A stretch of 64,000 nucleotides of DNA from Microbulbifer sp. YPW16 (GTDB lineage Bacteria > Pseudomonadota > Gammaproteobacteria > Pseudomonadales > Cellvibrionaceae). Position 1 is the first letter of the stretch, and each line of letters begins with the position of its first letter. Positions 32,530-41,546 of the stretch are shown here, one piece after another. The DNA is taken from assembly GCF_021290385.1 (NCBI RefSeq), contig NZ_CP089928.1:744001-808000 (forward strand), written 5' to 3'. The notes beneath the pieces were generated by a model that saw nothing but the letters and a program-made list of their open reading frames with translations, had not been told where the DNA came from and searched no databases. The translations under genes and the position numbers were made by a program.

Positions 32530-33765
32530 TCACCGTTCGTGATGGTCGGTTTCACTGCGCGCGAGCCGGCTGGGCTCACCGGCGGCCAGCCGGCGGACAA
32601 AGGAGTTGGCGGTGAGGCCGTGGGCAATGACGCTCAGCAGGATCGTACACACCACTGTCACTGCGATCGTCCCTCCGCCGGGCAGCCTCTCATTCAGTAC
32701 AATTACGCCGAAGACAATGCTCGCTAGCCCGCGCGGGCCGAACCAGCCTATGAATAGCTTTTCCGACGTCGAGGAACCGACGCCAGCAAGGCACAGGAAA
32801 ACCGGCAACATGCGCACCACCGTCAGGCTCAGGACCGCATAGCAGAACACCTGCCAGGAGAGCAGGTGAAGATAATTCCCGACCACCCCAGCCCCGAAGG
32901 CGACCCAGGTCAGGAGGGCCAGGGTATCCCCGGTCTCCTCCGCGGCCGTCAGGAGCGGTTCTTTCTCTGCCCGGGCCAGCCAGCCGAACAGCAACCCGCC
33001 GGAAAATGCTGCGATGAAGCCGCTGCCACCAAGCCACTGCGCGGCGGAAAAACATCCCAACGCCATGGCCAGTACCGGGACCTGGCCCCAGGTCTCTGTG
33101 ACCCAGCCACGCCCTGACGCAGCCCGGAGGAGGTGCGCCATCAAAAGCGTCAATCCCAGCCCCACCAGCAAGCCCAGGCCCAGCTCTTTCAGCACGAGCA
33201 TCAGCCCCAGTCCTTTGGAGGCCTCCGGTGTCACCGCACCAGAGGCCAGTGCCAGGAATACAAACAATATCGGGACGCAAATACCATCATTGAGCCCGCT
33301 CTCCGCACTGAGCCCCTGGCGGATATAGGGAGGTACCGCGGTGTTGGTCACTACCGCTTTGCCCAGCGCAGCGTCCGTCGGTGCCAGCATCGTCGCCAGT
33401 ACCGCCACTTCGAACAGGCTCAGCCCGTCGAACAGGAAAGCACCCACGACAACACCCAGCACAATGGTCAGGGGCAGGCCCACAAGTAGCAGGCGCCGCG
33501 GCACCCTGATCGTCTGCCGCAGCACGCCCAGGTCCGCGTTGGCGGCATCGGTGAACAGCACCAGGGCCAGGGTCAGCTCCGCCAGCGCACGCATCCCCCC
33601 GGAGTCAACATTGAGATCCAGCAATCCCAGGCCCTGGGCCCCCATCAGGAACCCGAACAGGGTGTATACCAGGGCACCGTTGATCGGTGTCCGGTCCGCA
33701 CGACCGCCGATGACGCTGTAGAGAAATACAAACAGCGCCAGGATACAGACATTCTGGTAATTCAT
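32530..33765 (-). CDS. CPA1-type Na+(K+)/H+ antiporter
   Basis: This 411-aa cation:proton antiporter has about 12 hydrophobic segments. Family blocks are LTLALVLFTDAANAD, VLATMLAPTDAALGKAVV (the TD motif of the ion-binding site), GLNDGICVPILFVFLAL (the ND-containing motif) and WFGPRGLASIVFGVIVL. No C-terminal TrkA/RCK domain is present. It is first gene of the operon that continues with FUSC, DUF1656, HlyD, OMF and K+ channel. I chose the ATG at 33765 (protein begins NYQNVCILALF); an ATG at 33810 is also in frame. It may set pH or K+ balance while the pump exports weak acids. Confidence 0.85.
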   Translation of the reverse strand: MNYQNVCILALFVFLYSVIGGRADRTPINGALVYTLFGFLMGAQGLGLLDLNVDSGGMRALAELTLALVLFTDAANADLGVLRQTIRVPRRLLLVGLPLTIVLGVVVGAFLFDGLSLFEVAVLATMLAPTDAALGKAVVTNTAVPPYIRQGLSAESGLNDGICVPILFVFLALASGAVTPEASKGLGLMLVLKELGLGLLVGLGLTLLMAHLLRAASGRGWVTETWGQVPVLAMALGCFSAAQWLGGSGFIAAFSGGLLFGWLARAEKEPLLTAAEETGDTLALLTWVAFGAGVVGNYLHLLSWQVFCYAVLSLTVVRMLPVFLCLAGVGSSTSEKLFIGWFGPRGLASIVFGVIVLNERLPGGGTIAVTVVCTILLSVIAHGLTANSFVRRLAAGEPSRLARSETDHHER

Positions 33766-34194
33766 GGGTAACCCAAGCCTTGTGGCGCGTTCCAGCCATT
33801 GCCCACCCACGGCAGCGCAGGGACCTGGAAGCTGTCCTTAGTCTAGATGACACTATCGCCCTACCCGCCTGCCCACTGAGCATGCAGGCAAACCGAACGC
33901 CATCGGATCGGGCGGTGTCAGCGCTGTATAGGGCCACTGTGCTGGCGGGCTTGGGCGGCTGGGGCTTTGCCATACCATGGAATGTACCATCCGCCCTGAA
34001 GTGCCCCTGGTATGGCCGCTAGGGTGTTTATTGCACTACCTTTCAGCCGGGAGTACGCGGCAGGCCGCCGCGCCCCGGCGAACTGCGGACAAACGACATG
34101 AGTAGAAGCCGGGCATTCAATGCGGGCCAGCAGATCGTGTTAGCGGCAACTAACAGCCCGCCCATCTAAATCAGCGCCATTACCGGAAAGCATT
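33766..34194. other. Intergenic region, no gene recognised
   Basis: This 430-bp gap lies upstream of the antiporter operon and the small Cys-rich gene, so both promoters should be here. A 9-bp inverted repeat GCCATACCA (33969-33977) and TGGTATGGC (34008-34016) and a small hairpin TGTTAG-CGGCAA-CTAACA (34137-34154) are visible; neither can be assigned. Confidence 0.4.
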
Positions 34195-34422
34195 ATGGAT
34201 CAGTGTGTCATTTGCGGAAGGGAAGCCGAAGTAACCGAAGGCTACTACTATAAAGTCACCTGCAGCACCTGCTTTGGCGGCAAGCCGTACGGCGTGGCGG
34301 GCGACTTGTGGAGGAGTGGCATTCCCATCGATGGCACAAGGGCGGAGGAAGTGCTCTCTGAGAAGTTTGCACAGGGACAGGACTTGCCAGTACTTGACTG
34401 GGATGGCACGGAATATCTTTAG
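34195..34422 (+). CDS. Small CxxC-x(n)-CxxC protein, function unknown
   Basis: This 75-aa protein starts MDQCVICGRE and has a second pair CSTC near residue 24, a layout suited to a zinc ribbon (CxxC-x16-CxxC). The rest (LDWDGTEYL end) is acidic and unrecognised. No clear neighbours share its strand: it sits alone between the antiporter operon and umuC. I do not recognise a family. Confidence 0.5.
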   Translation: MDQCVICGREAEVTEGYYYKVTCSTCFGGKPYGVAGDLWRSGIPIDGTRAEEVLSEKFAQGQDLPVLDWDGTEYL

Positions 34423-34575
34423 CCTGTTTCCTGAACCTGGCCAGCCAAAGCCAGCTCGGGACGGTGATCACGCCCACATGTCTCTCAATGTGCGAGAGGA
34501 CTCGGTTACTCTCCCACCTCCTGCATATTCCCAACAACGCCGCCCCCGCATCGCCCACCTTCCGGTAACTGCCTG

Positions 34576-35859
34576 CTATCCCGTCCGCGCCACCGGCAGC
34601 TGCCGGAAGTCAGTGGTATATGCCGGTGACAGGTGTTCGCGTTTCATTTGCCATTCGTCCGACAGCCGGGCACTGGCGAGCACCGCCCCGCCCCGCCCGA
34701 ACCGGCGGTTGATTTCCGACAGGCAAGCCGACAGGCGTTCATTGTCGTCGTCGCCGGCATTGCCGAACAGGTCGTCCTGTTGTTCCTGCGCCGGTTCCAG
34801 AGCCGAAAAACAGACCGAAGCGCGGCGATAGTCGCGCCCGGCTACATATATCTCCTCCAGGCAGCCCCTGGCGGCAGACGTGAGCGCCCTGCTGTCTTTC
34901 GTTGCCGGGCGGAATTCCGCCTGCCCCGACACATGCCGCCACTCCTGCCCGGCAGCCCGGGTCTGGACCGACACGGTGAGCCGGCCGGTGACGCCATCCT
35001 GGGCGGCAAGCTTCTCTCCCGCCAGCTGCACATGGTTGGCCACCGCCGCCATTACATCGTCAAACGACACGAGCAAACGGCCGAACATACGCCCGGAGAC
35101 GATCTCGTTTTTCGCCTGCGCCAGCGGCGCCAGTTCAATACAGGGAATCCCCTGCAGTTCCCGCACGGTGCGCTCCAGCGTTACCCCAAATGCCTTGCGG
35201 ATAGTGGGGACATGGGACGACGCCAGGTCCCAGGCGGTGTGGATGTCCAGCGTTGCCAGCCGCTTTGCCAGCCGGCGGCCGACGCCCCACACGTCGCCTG
35301 CCGGCATCTGCCTGAGCAGCTGCTGGCGGTGGTACTCGGAACCGATGTGCAGGACACCCCCGGGGACACCCAGGGTCTTGGCGAAATGGTTGGCCGCCTT
35401 CGCCAGGGTACAGGTGGGGGCAATCCCCGCGCAGCAGGGCATGGATGTCCACCGGTGTACCGACGTCACCAGTTGCTGGCAATGTGTCGCCAGCCCCTCG
35501 CCGAAACCGGCAAAGTGCAGGAAGCTCTCATCGATACTGTACTGCTCTACATCCGGGCAGAACTGTTCCAGCGACGCCACGAAGCGGGTGGACATATCGT
35601 GGTAGAGCTCGTAGTTGCTGCTGCGCACCACAACACCGCGGTCGCGGAACAGCTGGCGCACCTCGAACACCGGCACGCCCATTTTCACCCCCATCGCCTT
35701 GACCTCGCCACTACGGGCGATCACGCAGCCATCGTTGTTGGAAAACACCACCACCGGCCGGTGGCGGATGCGGGGGTCGAAGGCGCGCTCCGAGGACACA
35801 TAGAAGTTATTGACGTCCACCAGGGCGACCTGGTCGGGCTGCTGGTCCCAGCGCTTCAC
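34576..35859 (-). CDS. umuC: DNA polymerase V catalytic subunit UmuC
   Basis: This Y-family translesion polymerase is 427 aa. The palm motif ALVDVNNFYVSSERAFDP and the catalytic SIDESF motif are intact, with NNDGCVIARSGEVKAMGV between them. Helix-hairpin-helix and little-finger domains follow, and the C-terminal QDDLFG is a likely beta-clamp-binding peptide. The start is GTG at 35859, overlapping the umuD stop (GTGA), so the two are translationally coupled. UmuC is expected to work with the cleaved form of the unusual UmuD encoded upstream and to be SOS-induced through the LexA box at umuD. Confidence 0.95.
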   Translation of the reverse strand: MKRWDQQPDQVALVDVNNFYVSSERAFDPRIRHRPVVVFSNNDGCVIARSGEVKAMGVKMGVPVFEVRQLFRDRGVVVRSSNYELYHDMSTRFVASLEQFCPDVEQYSIDESFLHFAGFGEGLATHCQQLVTSVHRWTSMPCCAGIAPTCTLAKAANHFAKTLGVPGGVLHIGSEYHRQQLLRQMPAGDVWGVGRRLAKRLATLDIHTAWDLASSHVPTIRKAFGVTLERTVRELQGIPCIELAPLAQAKNEIVSGRMFGRLLVSFDDVMAAVANHVQLAGEKLAAQDGVTGRLTVSVQTRAAGQEWRHVSGQAEFRPATKDSRALTSAARGCLEEIYVAGRDYRRASVCFSALEPAQEQQDDLFGNAGDDDNERLSACLSEINRRFGRGGAVLASARLSDEWQMKREHLSPAYTTDFRQLPVARTG

Positions 35860-36515
35860 GGTTTCCCCCTGTGCCGGGTGAGGCTGGCAATCACCACCCC
35901 GTCCAGGTCGAACTGCGGCGAGCGCGCCAGGACAATATCCGGGTAGTCCCCGTGGCCCGCCAACAGCCGGGGCGGGTTGCCCCGGTATTGCTTGACCAGG
36001 AAGCCCTCTTCGGACCCGGCGATGACAATGTCACCATCGTGCAACTCGCAGCTGCGATCCACCACCAGCAGGCTGCCGTGGTGAATACCAAAGCCGGTCA
36101 TGGAATGCCCCTCGGCCCGCACCAGGTAACTGGCGTGGGGCCGCCGGATCAGCCAGTCGTGGATACTGCCGGGCGCGGGGCCGGGATCGGGCCGCCGCCG
36201 GTAAAGGGCGATGGTGGCCGCGATCACGACCCCCGTCCCCTCCCCTGTTTCCGCGCCTGCCGGCGGCCACTGCAGCGGCTCCGCATCGGCGCCGACCCAT
36301 ACCCGGTCGCCCGCCACCGGCTGCAGGGACCGGTCCAGCACAAGGTGCACCCGGCCATGCCCGCCCAGGGGAACCAGCTGGCAACTGGCGCGGCTGGGCC
36401 ACAGCCAGTCATCCAGCACCAGAGGCCGGGCGGCATAGGCTGCCGCCGGTGACGGGAAGCCGGCGGACACGGCGACTGGCAATAACGGGACAGGGTTAGA
36501 AAATACTGTACACAT
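35856..36515 (-). CDS. umuD: UmuD with a duplicated, degenerate S24 domain
   Basis: UmuD is the self-cleaving accessory factor of DNA polymerase V. The cleavage site reads SAGFPSPAA (Ala18-Gly19). The active S24 protease domain is residues 118-219, with Ser138 (GHSMTG) and Lys175 (FLVKQY). At 219 aa it is far longer than E. coli UmuD (139). The extra residues 31-108 align with the active copy: DWL, R-AS, LV, GH, LVLDRS versus LVVDRS, GDRVWVGADAE versus GDIVIAGSEE, GVVIAA versus GVVIAS. That first copy lacks the Ser-loop and the Lys. The protein looks like a fused dimer with one dead half. The ATG at 36515 lies within the LexA box; no good ribosome-binding site is seen. Confidence 0.88.
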   Translation of the reverse strand: MCTVFSNPVPLLPVAVSAGFPSPAAAYAARPLVLDDWLWPSRASCQLVPLGGHGRVHLVLDRSLQPVAGDRVWVGADAEPLQWPPAGAETGEGTGVVIAATIALYRRRPDPGPAPGSIHDWLIRRPHASYLVRAEGHSMTGFGIHHGSLLVVDRSCELHDGDIVIAGSEEGFLVKQYRGNPPRLLAGHGDYPDIVLARSPQFDLDGVVIASLTRHRGKP

Positions 36516-36523
36516 ATCCAGTA
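36504..36523 (-). promoter_or_regulatory. LexA (SOS) box
   Basis: The 20-mer TACTGT-ACACATATC-CAGTA (plus strand) matches the gammaproteobacterial LexA consensus TACTG(TA)5CAGTA at nearly every position. It overlaps the umuD ATG and the predicted transcription start. Confidence 0.88.
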
Positions 36524-36551
36524 TTTTCGGCAGGTAGCCCCAGCAGGTCAA
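36523..36551 (-). promoter_or_regulatory. umuDC promoter
   Basis: On the minus strand TTGACC (plus 36546-36551), a 17-nt spacer and GAAAAT (plus 36523-36528) form a plausible sigma-70 promoter. Initiation about 7 nt downstream would fall at the A of the umuD ATG or one base before it, so the message may be nearly leaderless. Confidence 0.5.
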
Positions 36552-36942
36552 GCACCGCGGTGCCGACAGGACTGACCGGCAGTCCGGCGCCACGCCAGTC
36601 GCTCCCGGTATCCGCGCGCCTGCACTTGGCACCCCATGCCAACATGGTGAACCATCGGCTTCCGGGGGCCGGGCACTGGCTATTGCACCGGCCCTTCTGG
36701 CGCTAAATTAAACATACTGCTGCGCCTCTTTTCCGGTCGATCAATAAAATCTGTAACCGGCTGCATCCAAACTACTCCCCCATCCCGTCAATAGAATCGT
36801 TGGCAACAGGAATTCATCGCTCGACCGGCTCAACCCGGCTTCGCACCTGTAGCCGCTCTTGGGGTTTCGTGATCTTATCGCACACGGTCCATACCAACTC
36901 ACACCAACTGACGCCGGCAAGGATTTCGGCGAATCTGGCGAG
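36552..36942. other. Intergenic region, no gene recognised
   Basis: This 390-bp divergent gap lies between umuD and the RND adaptor gene. An AT-rich patch at 36702-36712 and 36741-36755 could hold the RND promoter. No regulator gene or clear operator is visible. Confidence 0.4.
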
Positions 36943-38127
36943 ATGAGACAAATGAAGAAGAAAGTTTTGAAAGCTGCCGCACCAGTAATGGTGCTGGCGC
37001 TGGGGTTCGGGGTAGTACAATTCATGTCCGCCGCCAAGCCGGCACCGGAAAAGAAAGAGGAAGAGCAGCGCCCGGTATCGCTGCTGTTCAGCGAGGCCCG
37101 GGAGGAATCGGTACACCTCGCGGTGAGCACCCAGGGGGAAGTGCGGGCGCACACTGAGATCGACCTGACACCACAGGTTTCCGGCCGCATTATTGCCATC
37201 TCGGAAAACTTTGCCGAGGGCGCCGGCTTTGAGTCCGGCGAGACCCTGATCCAGCTTGATGATGCCGACTATCGCCTGGCGGTGGCCCGAGCCGAAACCG
37301 GCGTAAGACAGGCCGAGGTCCTGCTGATGCAGGCGAAAGCCGCTGCCGACATCAAGCGCAAGCAATGGGAATCCATCAATCCCAACAAAAAGCCCACCCC
37401 ACTGCAGGTTAACCAGCCCCAGGTAGCGGAAGCCGAGGCCAGGTTACGTTCCGCCAGGGCAGAGCTCACCGATGCGAAACTGAACCTGGCACGCACCCGC
37501 ATCAAGCTGCCCTTCCGTGGCCGGGTGATCAGCCGCGATATCGGCGTGGGCCAGTATGTCACTGCCAGCATGCCCCTGGGCCGGGTATTTGCCACCGACC
37601 GCGTTGAGGTGCGCCTGCCACTCACCGATGCACAACTACAGGAACTGGAGCTGCCCATGGGCTTTGTCGCCAGCAACGACAACCCGGGCCCGCAGGTAAC
37701 CCTGTCAGCCCAGGTGGGCCGGCAACAGCGCCAGTGGCAGGGACACATCGTCCGCACCCAGGCTGCGGTGGACCAGCAGACACGTCTGATCTATGCCGTG
37801 GCCGAAGTGAAAGATCCCTATGGGGCGGGCGCCAGTGACGGCGTCCCGCTCGCTGTCGGGCTATTTGTCACTGCCGAGACAGAGAGCGTGCAGGAGCGCC
37901 GCGCCACGGTGCTCCCCCGGGAGGCCCTGCGCAATGCCGACAAAGTCTACGTGATCGACGAAGAGGATCGCCTGGATATCCGCACGGTGGAAGTCCTGTC
38001 CACTTCTGAAAGCCGGGTCGTGGTCGCCTCTGGCGTCGCTGATGGCGAGCGGGTGGTGACCTCCACCGTCGCCAATGTGGTGGACGGCATGGCCGTACAG
38101 CCCATTACCCAGTTGGCCCGCAAGTAA
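36943..38127 (+). CDS. RND efflux periplasmic adaptor subunit
   Basis: This 394-aa membrane-fusion protein has an N-terminal anchor (AAAPVMVLALGFGVVQF), lipoyl halves (TEIDLTPQVSGRIIAISENFAEG and LPFRGRVISRDIGVGQYV), a short coiled coil at about 110-185 and a beta-barrel/membrane-proximal region with VLPREALRNADKVYVID. It partners the RND permease encoded 12 bp downstream. Starts at 36943 and 36952 are both possible, and an upstream in-frame ATG at 36859 is unlikely. No outer-membrane factor is encoded in this operon, so a shared TolC or the NodT protein at 27429 may serve. Confidence 0.88.
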   Translation: MRQMKKKVLKAAAPVMVLALGFGVVQFMSAAKPAPEKKEEEQRPVSLLFSEAREESVHLAVSTQGEVRAHTEIDLTPQVSGRIIAISENFAEGAGFESGETLIQLDDADYRLAVARAETGVRQAEVLLMQAKAAADIKRKQWESINPNKKPTPLQVNQPQVAEAEARLRSARAELTDAKLNLARTRIKLPFRGRVISRDIGVGQYVTASMPLGRVFATDRVEVRLPLTDAQLQELELPMGFVASNDNPGPQVTLSAQVGRQQRQWQGHIVRTQAAVDQQTRLIYAVAEVKDPYGAGASDGVPLAVGLFVTAETESVQERRATVLPREALRNADKVYVIDEEDRLDIRTVEVLSTSESRVVVASGVADGERVVTSTVANVVDGMAVQPITQLARK

Positions 38128-38139
38128 CGGAGTGCGCGC

Positions 38140-41100
38140 ATGAACAAATTGATTGAATGGTGGGCCCGCAACAGTGTCGCCGCCAACCTGGCCATGATGG
38201 GTATCTTCGTCGCCGGCATTATCGGCTTCGGCCTGATGGAACGGGAGATGGACCCGCAGGTGCGCTTCCCGGGCCTGGAAATTCGCGTCGCCTGGCCCGG
38301 CGCCGCCCCCGAGGAAGTGGAAGAGCAGATCGTCGCCCGGATCGAGGAGGCGGTCAGCGACCTCGATAATATCGAGTGGGTCCGCTCAACCTCGTCCGAG
38401 GGCTTCGGTGAAGTCTACATCCTCGCAGAGACCTCAGTGGACTTCAGCCGGTTTATGAACGACGTGAAGATCCGCGTGGACAGCATCTCGTCCTTTCCCC
38501 GGGACATAGAACCGCCGCAGGTCCACCAGTGGGTGAATCGCCAGGAATATATCCGTGTGGCGGTACACGGTGACCTGGGCGAGCGTGAACTGAAACGACT
38601 GGCGGAGCAACTGCGGCGCGAGGCCGCTGCCCTGCCTGCAATTTCCGTGGTGGAGCTGTTCGGCACCCGCATGGAGGAAGTCTCCATCGAGGTCAGTGAA
38701 CTGGACCTGCGCCGCTACGGCATTACTTTCCAGGAAGTGGCCGATGCCATCCGTGCCAGCTCCATCAACCAGTCCGCCGGCACCGTGCGCACCGAGGTAG
38801 GCGCCTACCAGCTGAAGGTACGTAACCAGGCCGACACCGAACAGGAGTTTGCCAATATTATCGTGCGCCAGACGGCGGACGGCGGCACCATTCGCGTGGG
38901 CGATGTGGCCACAGTGGTGGACGGCTTCGAGGACAACGAAATCCTCGCCACCCTCAACGGCGAGCCCGCGGTATTGCTGCAGGTGATGAGCACCGAGACC
39001 ATGGACATCATCACCGCATCACAGTCCATTCGCAAATGGATTGCCGAGCGGCAGGAAACCATGCCGGCGGGCGCCAAGCTTACTCTCTGGACCGATAACG
39101 CCGAGGACTTCAAGGGTCGCCTGGATACCATTGGCTCATCCGCCTTCCAGGGCCTGTTACTGGTATTACTGGTACTGGTGTTCAGCCTGCGCCCGAAGGT
39201 GGCCTTCTGGGTGGCCATTGGTATTGCCACCGCTTATGCCGGTGCCTTCGTGCTACTGCCGAGCGTGGGTGTGTCCCTGAACATGCTGTCCACCTTTGCC
39301 TTCCTGCTGGTGCTGGGGATCGTGGTGGACGATGCCATCGTGGTGGGTGAGAGTATCCATACCCAGTCCCACAATGTTGACTACCGGCATCCCGATGCCG
39401 GGCTCAAGGCTTCGGTGCTCGGCACACAACTGGTCGCCAAGCCTGTGGTCTTTGCCGTGGTCACCACTGTCCTGGCATTCCTGCCGTGGCTGTTTATCAG
39501 TGGCTCCACCAGCGATTTCACCCGCCATATCACCTGGGTGGTGATCCTGGCGCTGCTGTTCTCCCTGATCGAGTCCCTGTTTATCCTGCCGGCGCACCTG
39601 CGCCAGCTGAAGCCACGCACCGAGATGGGCCGCTTCGGGCGCCTGCAGAAAGGTATTGCCGACCGCATCGTTTACTTTGCACAGAACCACTACCGCCGTA
39701 TCGGCCAGTGGGCGGTGGACCGCCGCTACCTGACCCTGAGCATTTTTATCGCAGTGCTGATGATTGGCTTCGGCATGTTCGGCAGTGGCTGGGTGAAGAA
39801 GAGCTTTATGCCCGAGATCGAGTCCGACGAAGTCATTGTCAACGTTGTGATGCCCGAGGGCGCGCCCTATAGCCGCGCACTCGAAGTGCTGGCCCAGCTG
39901 CAGGACGCGGAAAAGCGCCTCGTGGAGGAGGTCAACCAGCGCACCGACGGCCAGGGCGTATTGATCGAGAACTGGTATACCCGCTCCCGCCGGGACAGCG
40001 TACTGGCCATCGTCAAGCTGGCACCGCCGGAAGTGCGCGAGATGTCCGCCAAGGATGCGGCGCTGCGCCTGCGGGAACTGCTGGGCGAGATTCCGGATGC
40101 CAAGGAAGTCTCGGTACAGTATTCCATGGGTAACAACGGGCCCGGCTTCGAGCTTTCCATCCGCCACCCGGACCTGGAGGTGTTGCGCGCGGCCACGGCC
40201 GAACTGGAAGGCCAGCTGCGCAGCTATGAAAGCCTCTACGATGTGCGCAACAACCTGGAGGGCGCATCGGAGGAGATCCGCATCGACCTGCAGCCCGGCG
40301 CTGCCAAGCTTGGCCTGACCCTGGCAGACGTCAACCGCCAGGTGCGCCAGGCCTACTTCGGTGAGGAAGTGCAGCGCCTGCCCCGCGCCGGCCAGGACGT
40401 GAAAGTAATGGTGCGCTACCCGCTGGAATCCCGCCGCTCCATCGAGAGCCTCAAGGACTTCCGCGTACGCACCGCCGATGGCCGAGAAGTGCCCCTGCTG
40501 GCGGTGGCAGAACTGGAATACGCACCGGGCATCAAGCGCATCCAGCGCTGGAACGGCAACCGCGCCGCGCGCGTGATGGCGGACCTTAAGGACGATGTGC
40601 GCGGCGAGATCATGAAGGACCTGAACGAGAACTTCTTCCCCGCCTGGGAAAAGCGCTACCCGGGTATCATCCGCGGTGCCGTGGGCCAGGCAGAGGGCGA
40701 GAAGCGCTTTATCCAGGAAGTGCTGGGCCTGTACACCATGGCCTTCTTCGCCATGTACAGCCTGCTGGCAGTGGCCTTCCGCAGCTACTCCCAGCCGATC
40801 CTGATCCTGGTTGCCATTCCGTTTGCTTTTGTCGGCGCCATCTTCGGGCACGCCGTTACCGGCATGACCATGGCGATCTTCAGCTACTTCGGTATCGCTG
40901 CTGCCGCGGGTGTGGTGGTCAACGACAACCTGGTGCTGATGGATCACAGCAACCGGCTGCGTGACCAGGGCATGCATCCACTCAAGGCCATCGTGGAAGC
41001 CGGTGTGGCCCGCTTCCGCCCCATCCTGCTGACCACCGTCACCACCATTGTCGGCCTGATGCCAATGATGATGGAACGCAGCATCCAGGCGGCATTCCTG

Positions 41101-41280
41101 CAGCCGATCGTGGTGGCACTGGCATTCGGGGTATTTGTGGCCTTCTTCGTGACACTGCTGCTGGTACCGGCGCTCTATGGGGTCGGCGTGGATATTGGTG
41201 CGGCAACCGGTCGTGCCAGGGACAGGGTGAAGTCCCTGCTGGCAGGCCCGAACCACAGCGCCGATACCGCCAGCGACTGA
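38140..41280 (+). CDS. RND efflux permease
   Basis: This 1046-aa HAE-like resistance-nodulation-division transporter has 12 membrane segments and two large periplasmic loops. The proton-relay Asp pair of TM4 is in LGIVVDDAIVVGESIH. The equivalent TM10 region reads AGVVVNDNLVLMDHSN. The opening WWARNSVAANLAMMGIFVAGIIGFG is typical of the sub-family often annotated as AcrB/AcrD/AcrF-like efflux proteins of unknown substrate. GGAG lies 8 nt before the ATG. It is followed by a strong terminator hairpin, so the operon is two genes. Confidence 0.92.
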   Translation: MNKLIEWWARNSVAANLAMMGIFVAGIIGFGLMEREMDPQVRFPGLEIRVAWPGAAPEEVEEQIVARIEEAVSDLDNIEWVRSTSSEGFGEVYILAETSVDFSRFMNDVKIRVDSISSFPRDIEPPQVHQWVNRQEYIRVAVHGDLGERELKRLAEQLRREAAALPAISVVELFGTRMEEVSIEVSELDLRRYGITFQEVADAIRASSINQSAGTVRTEVGAYQLKVRNQADTEQEFANIIVRQTADGGTIRVGDVATVVDGFEDNEILATLNGEPAVLLQVMSTETMDIITASQSIRKWIAERQETMPAGAKLTLWTDNAEDFKGRLDTIGSSAFQGLLLVLLVLVFSLRPKVAFWVAIGIATAYAGAFVLLPSVGVSLNMLSTFAFLLVLGIVVDDAIVVGESIHTQSHNVDYRHPDAGLKASVLGTQLVAKPVVFAVVTTVLAFLPWLFISGSTSDFTRHITWVVILALLFSLIESLFILPAHLRQLKPRTEMGRFGRLQKGIADRIVYFAQNHYRRIGQWAVDRRYLTLSIFIAVLMIGFGMFGSGWVKKSFMPEIESDEVIVNVVMPEGAPYSRALEVLAQLQDAEKRLVEEVNQRTDGQGVLIENWYTRSRRDSVLAIVKLAPPEVREMSAKDAALRLRELLGEIPDAKEVSVQYSMGNNGPGFELSIRHPDLEVLRAATAELEGQLRSYESLYDVRNNLEGASEEIRIDLQPGAAKLGLTLADVNRQVRQAYFGEEVQRLPRAGQDVKVMVRYPLESRRSIESLKDFRVRTADGREVPLLAVAELEYAPGIKRIQRWNGNRAARVMADLKDDVRGEIMKDLNENFFPAWEKRYPGIIRGAVGQAEGEKRFIQEVLGLYTMAFFAMYSLLAVAFRSYSQPILILVAIPFAFVGAIFGHAVTGMTMAIFSYFGIAAAAGVVVNDNLVLMDHSNRLRDQGMHPLKAIVEAGVARFRPILLTTVTTIVGLMPMMMERSIQAAFLQPIVVALAFGVFVAFFVTLLLVPALYGVGVDIGAATGRARDRVKSLLAGPNHSADTASD

Positions 41281-41330
41281 GCCAACATCACTGGAGCGCG
41301 ACCAGACGCGGTTTCCACCTGAAACTTCAC

Positions 41331-41371
41331 TGAATGAACAGGCCCGGCAATATGCCGGGCCTGTTCATTCA
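41331..41371. terminator. Perfect terminator hairpin after the RND operon
   Basis: Arms of 19 bp (TGAATGAACAGGCCCGGCA and its complement) flank a 3-nt ATA loop. There is no U-tract beyond the UUCAUUC of the arm; it lies between convergent genes and probably serves both directions. Confidence 0.75.
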
Positions 41372-41546
41372 GGAGCCAGTCCTGCCAGGCGGCAACCCTG
41401 CAGTATGCCGGACCCGACTCTCCCGGCAGTACTGACACGGGCATCTTTACCGGCTGGCACTGCCGACACACCCTCCTATAGTGCGAATGCCACTGCCATC
41501 CGGCGCAGCCCCCCTCGCCCACGACCAACCTGATCACGGCTATGGC

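Noticed and set aside
34137..34154. Hairpin GTTAG...CTAAC as an integron attC site
   Set aside because: It lacks the R''/L'' boxes and conserved cores of attC, and no integrase or cassette array is present.
34633..35946. 437-aa open frame on the plus strand
   Set aside because: It is antisense to umuC and the end of umuD, both of which have clear motifs.
39253..41256. 667-aa open frame on the minus strand
   Set aside because: It is antisense to the RND permease gene and rich in His/Gln from GC-skewed codons; no domain is recognisable.
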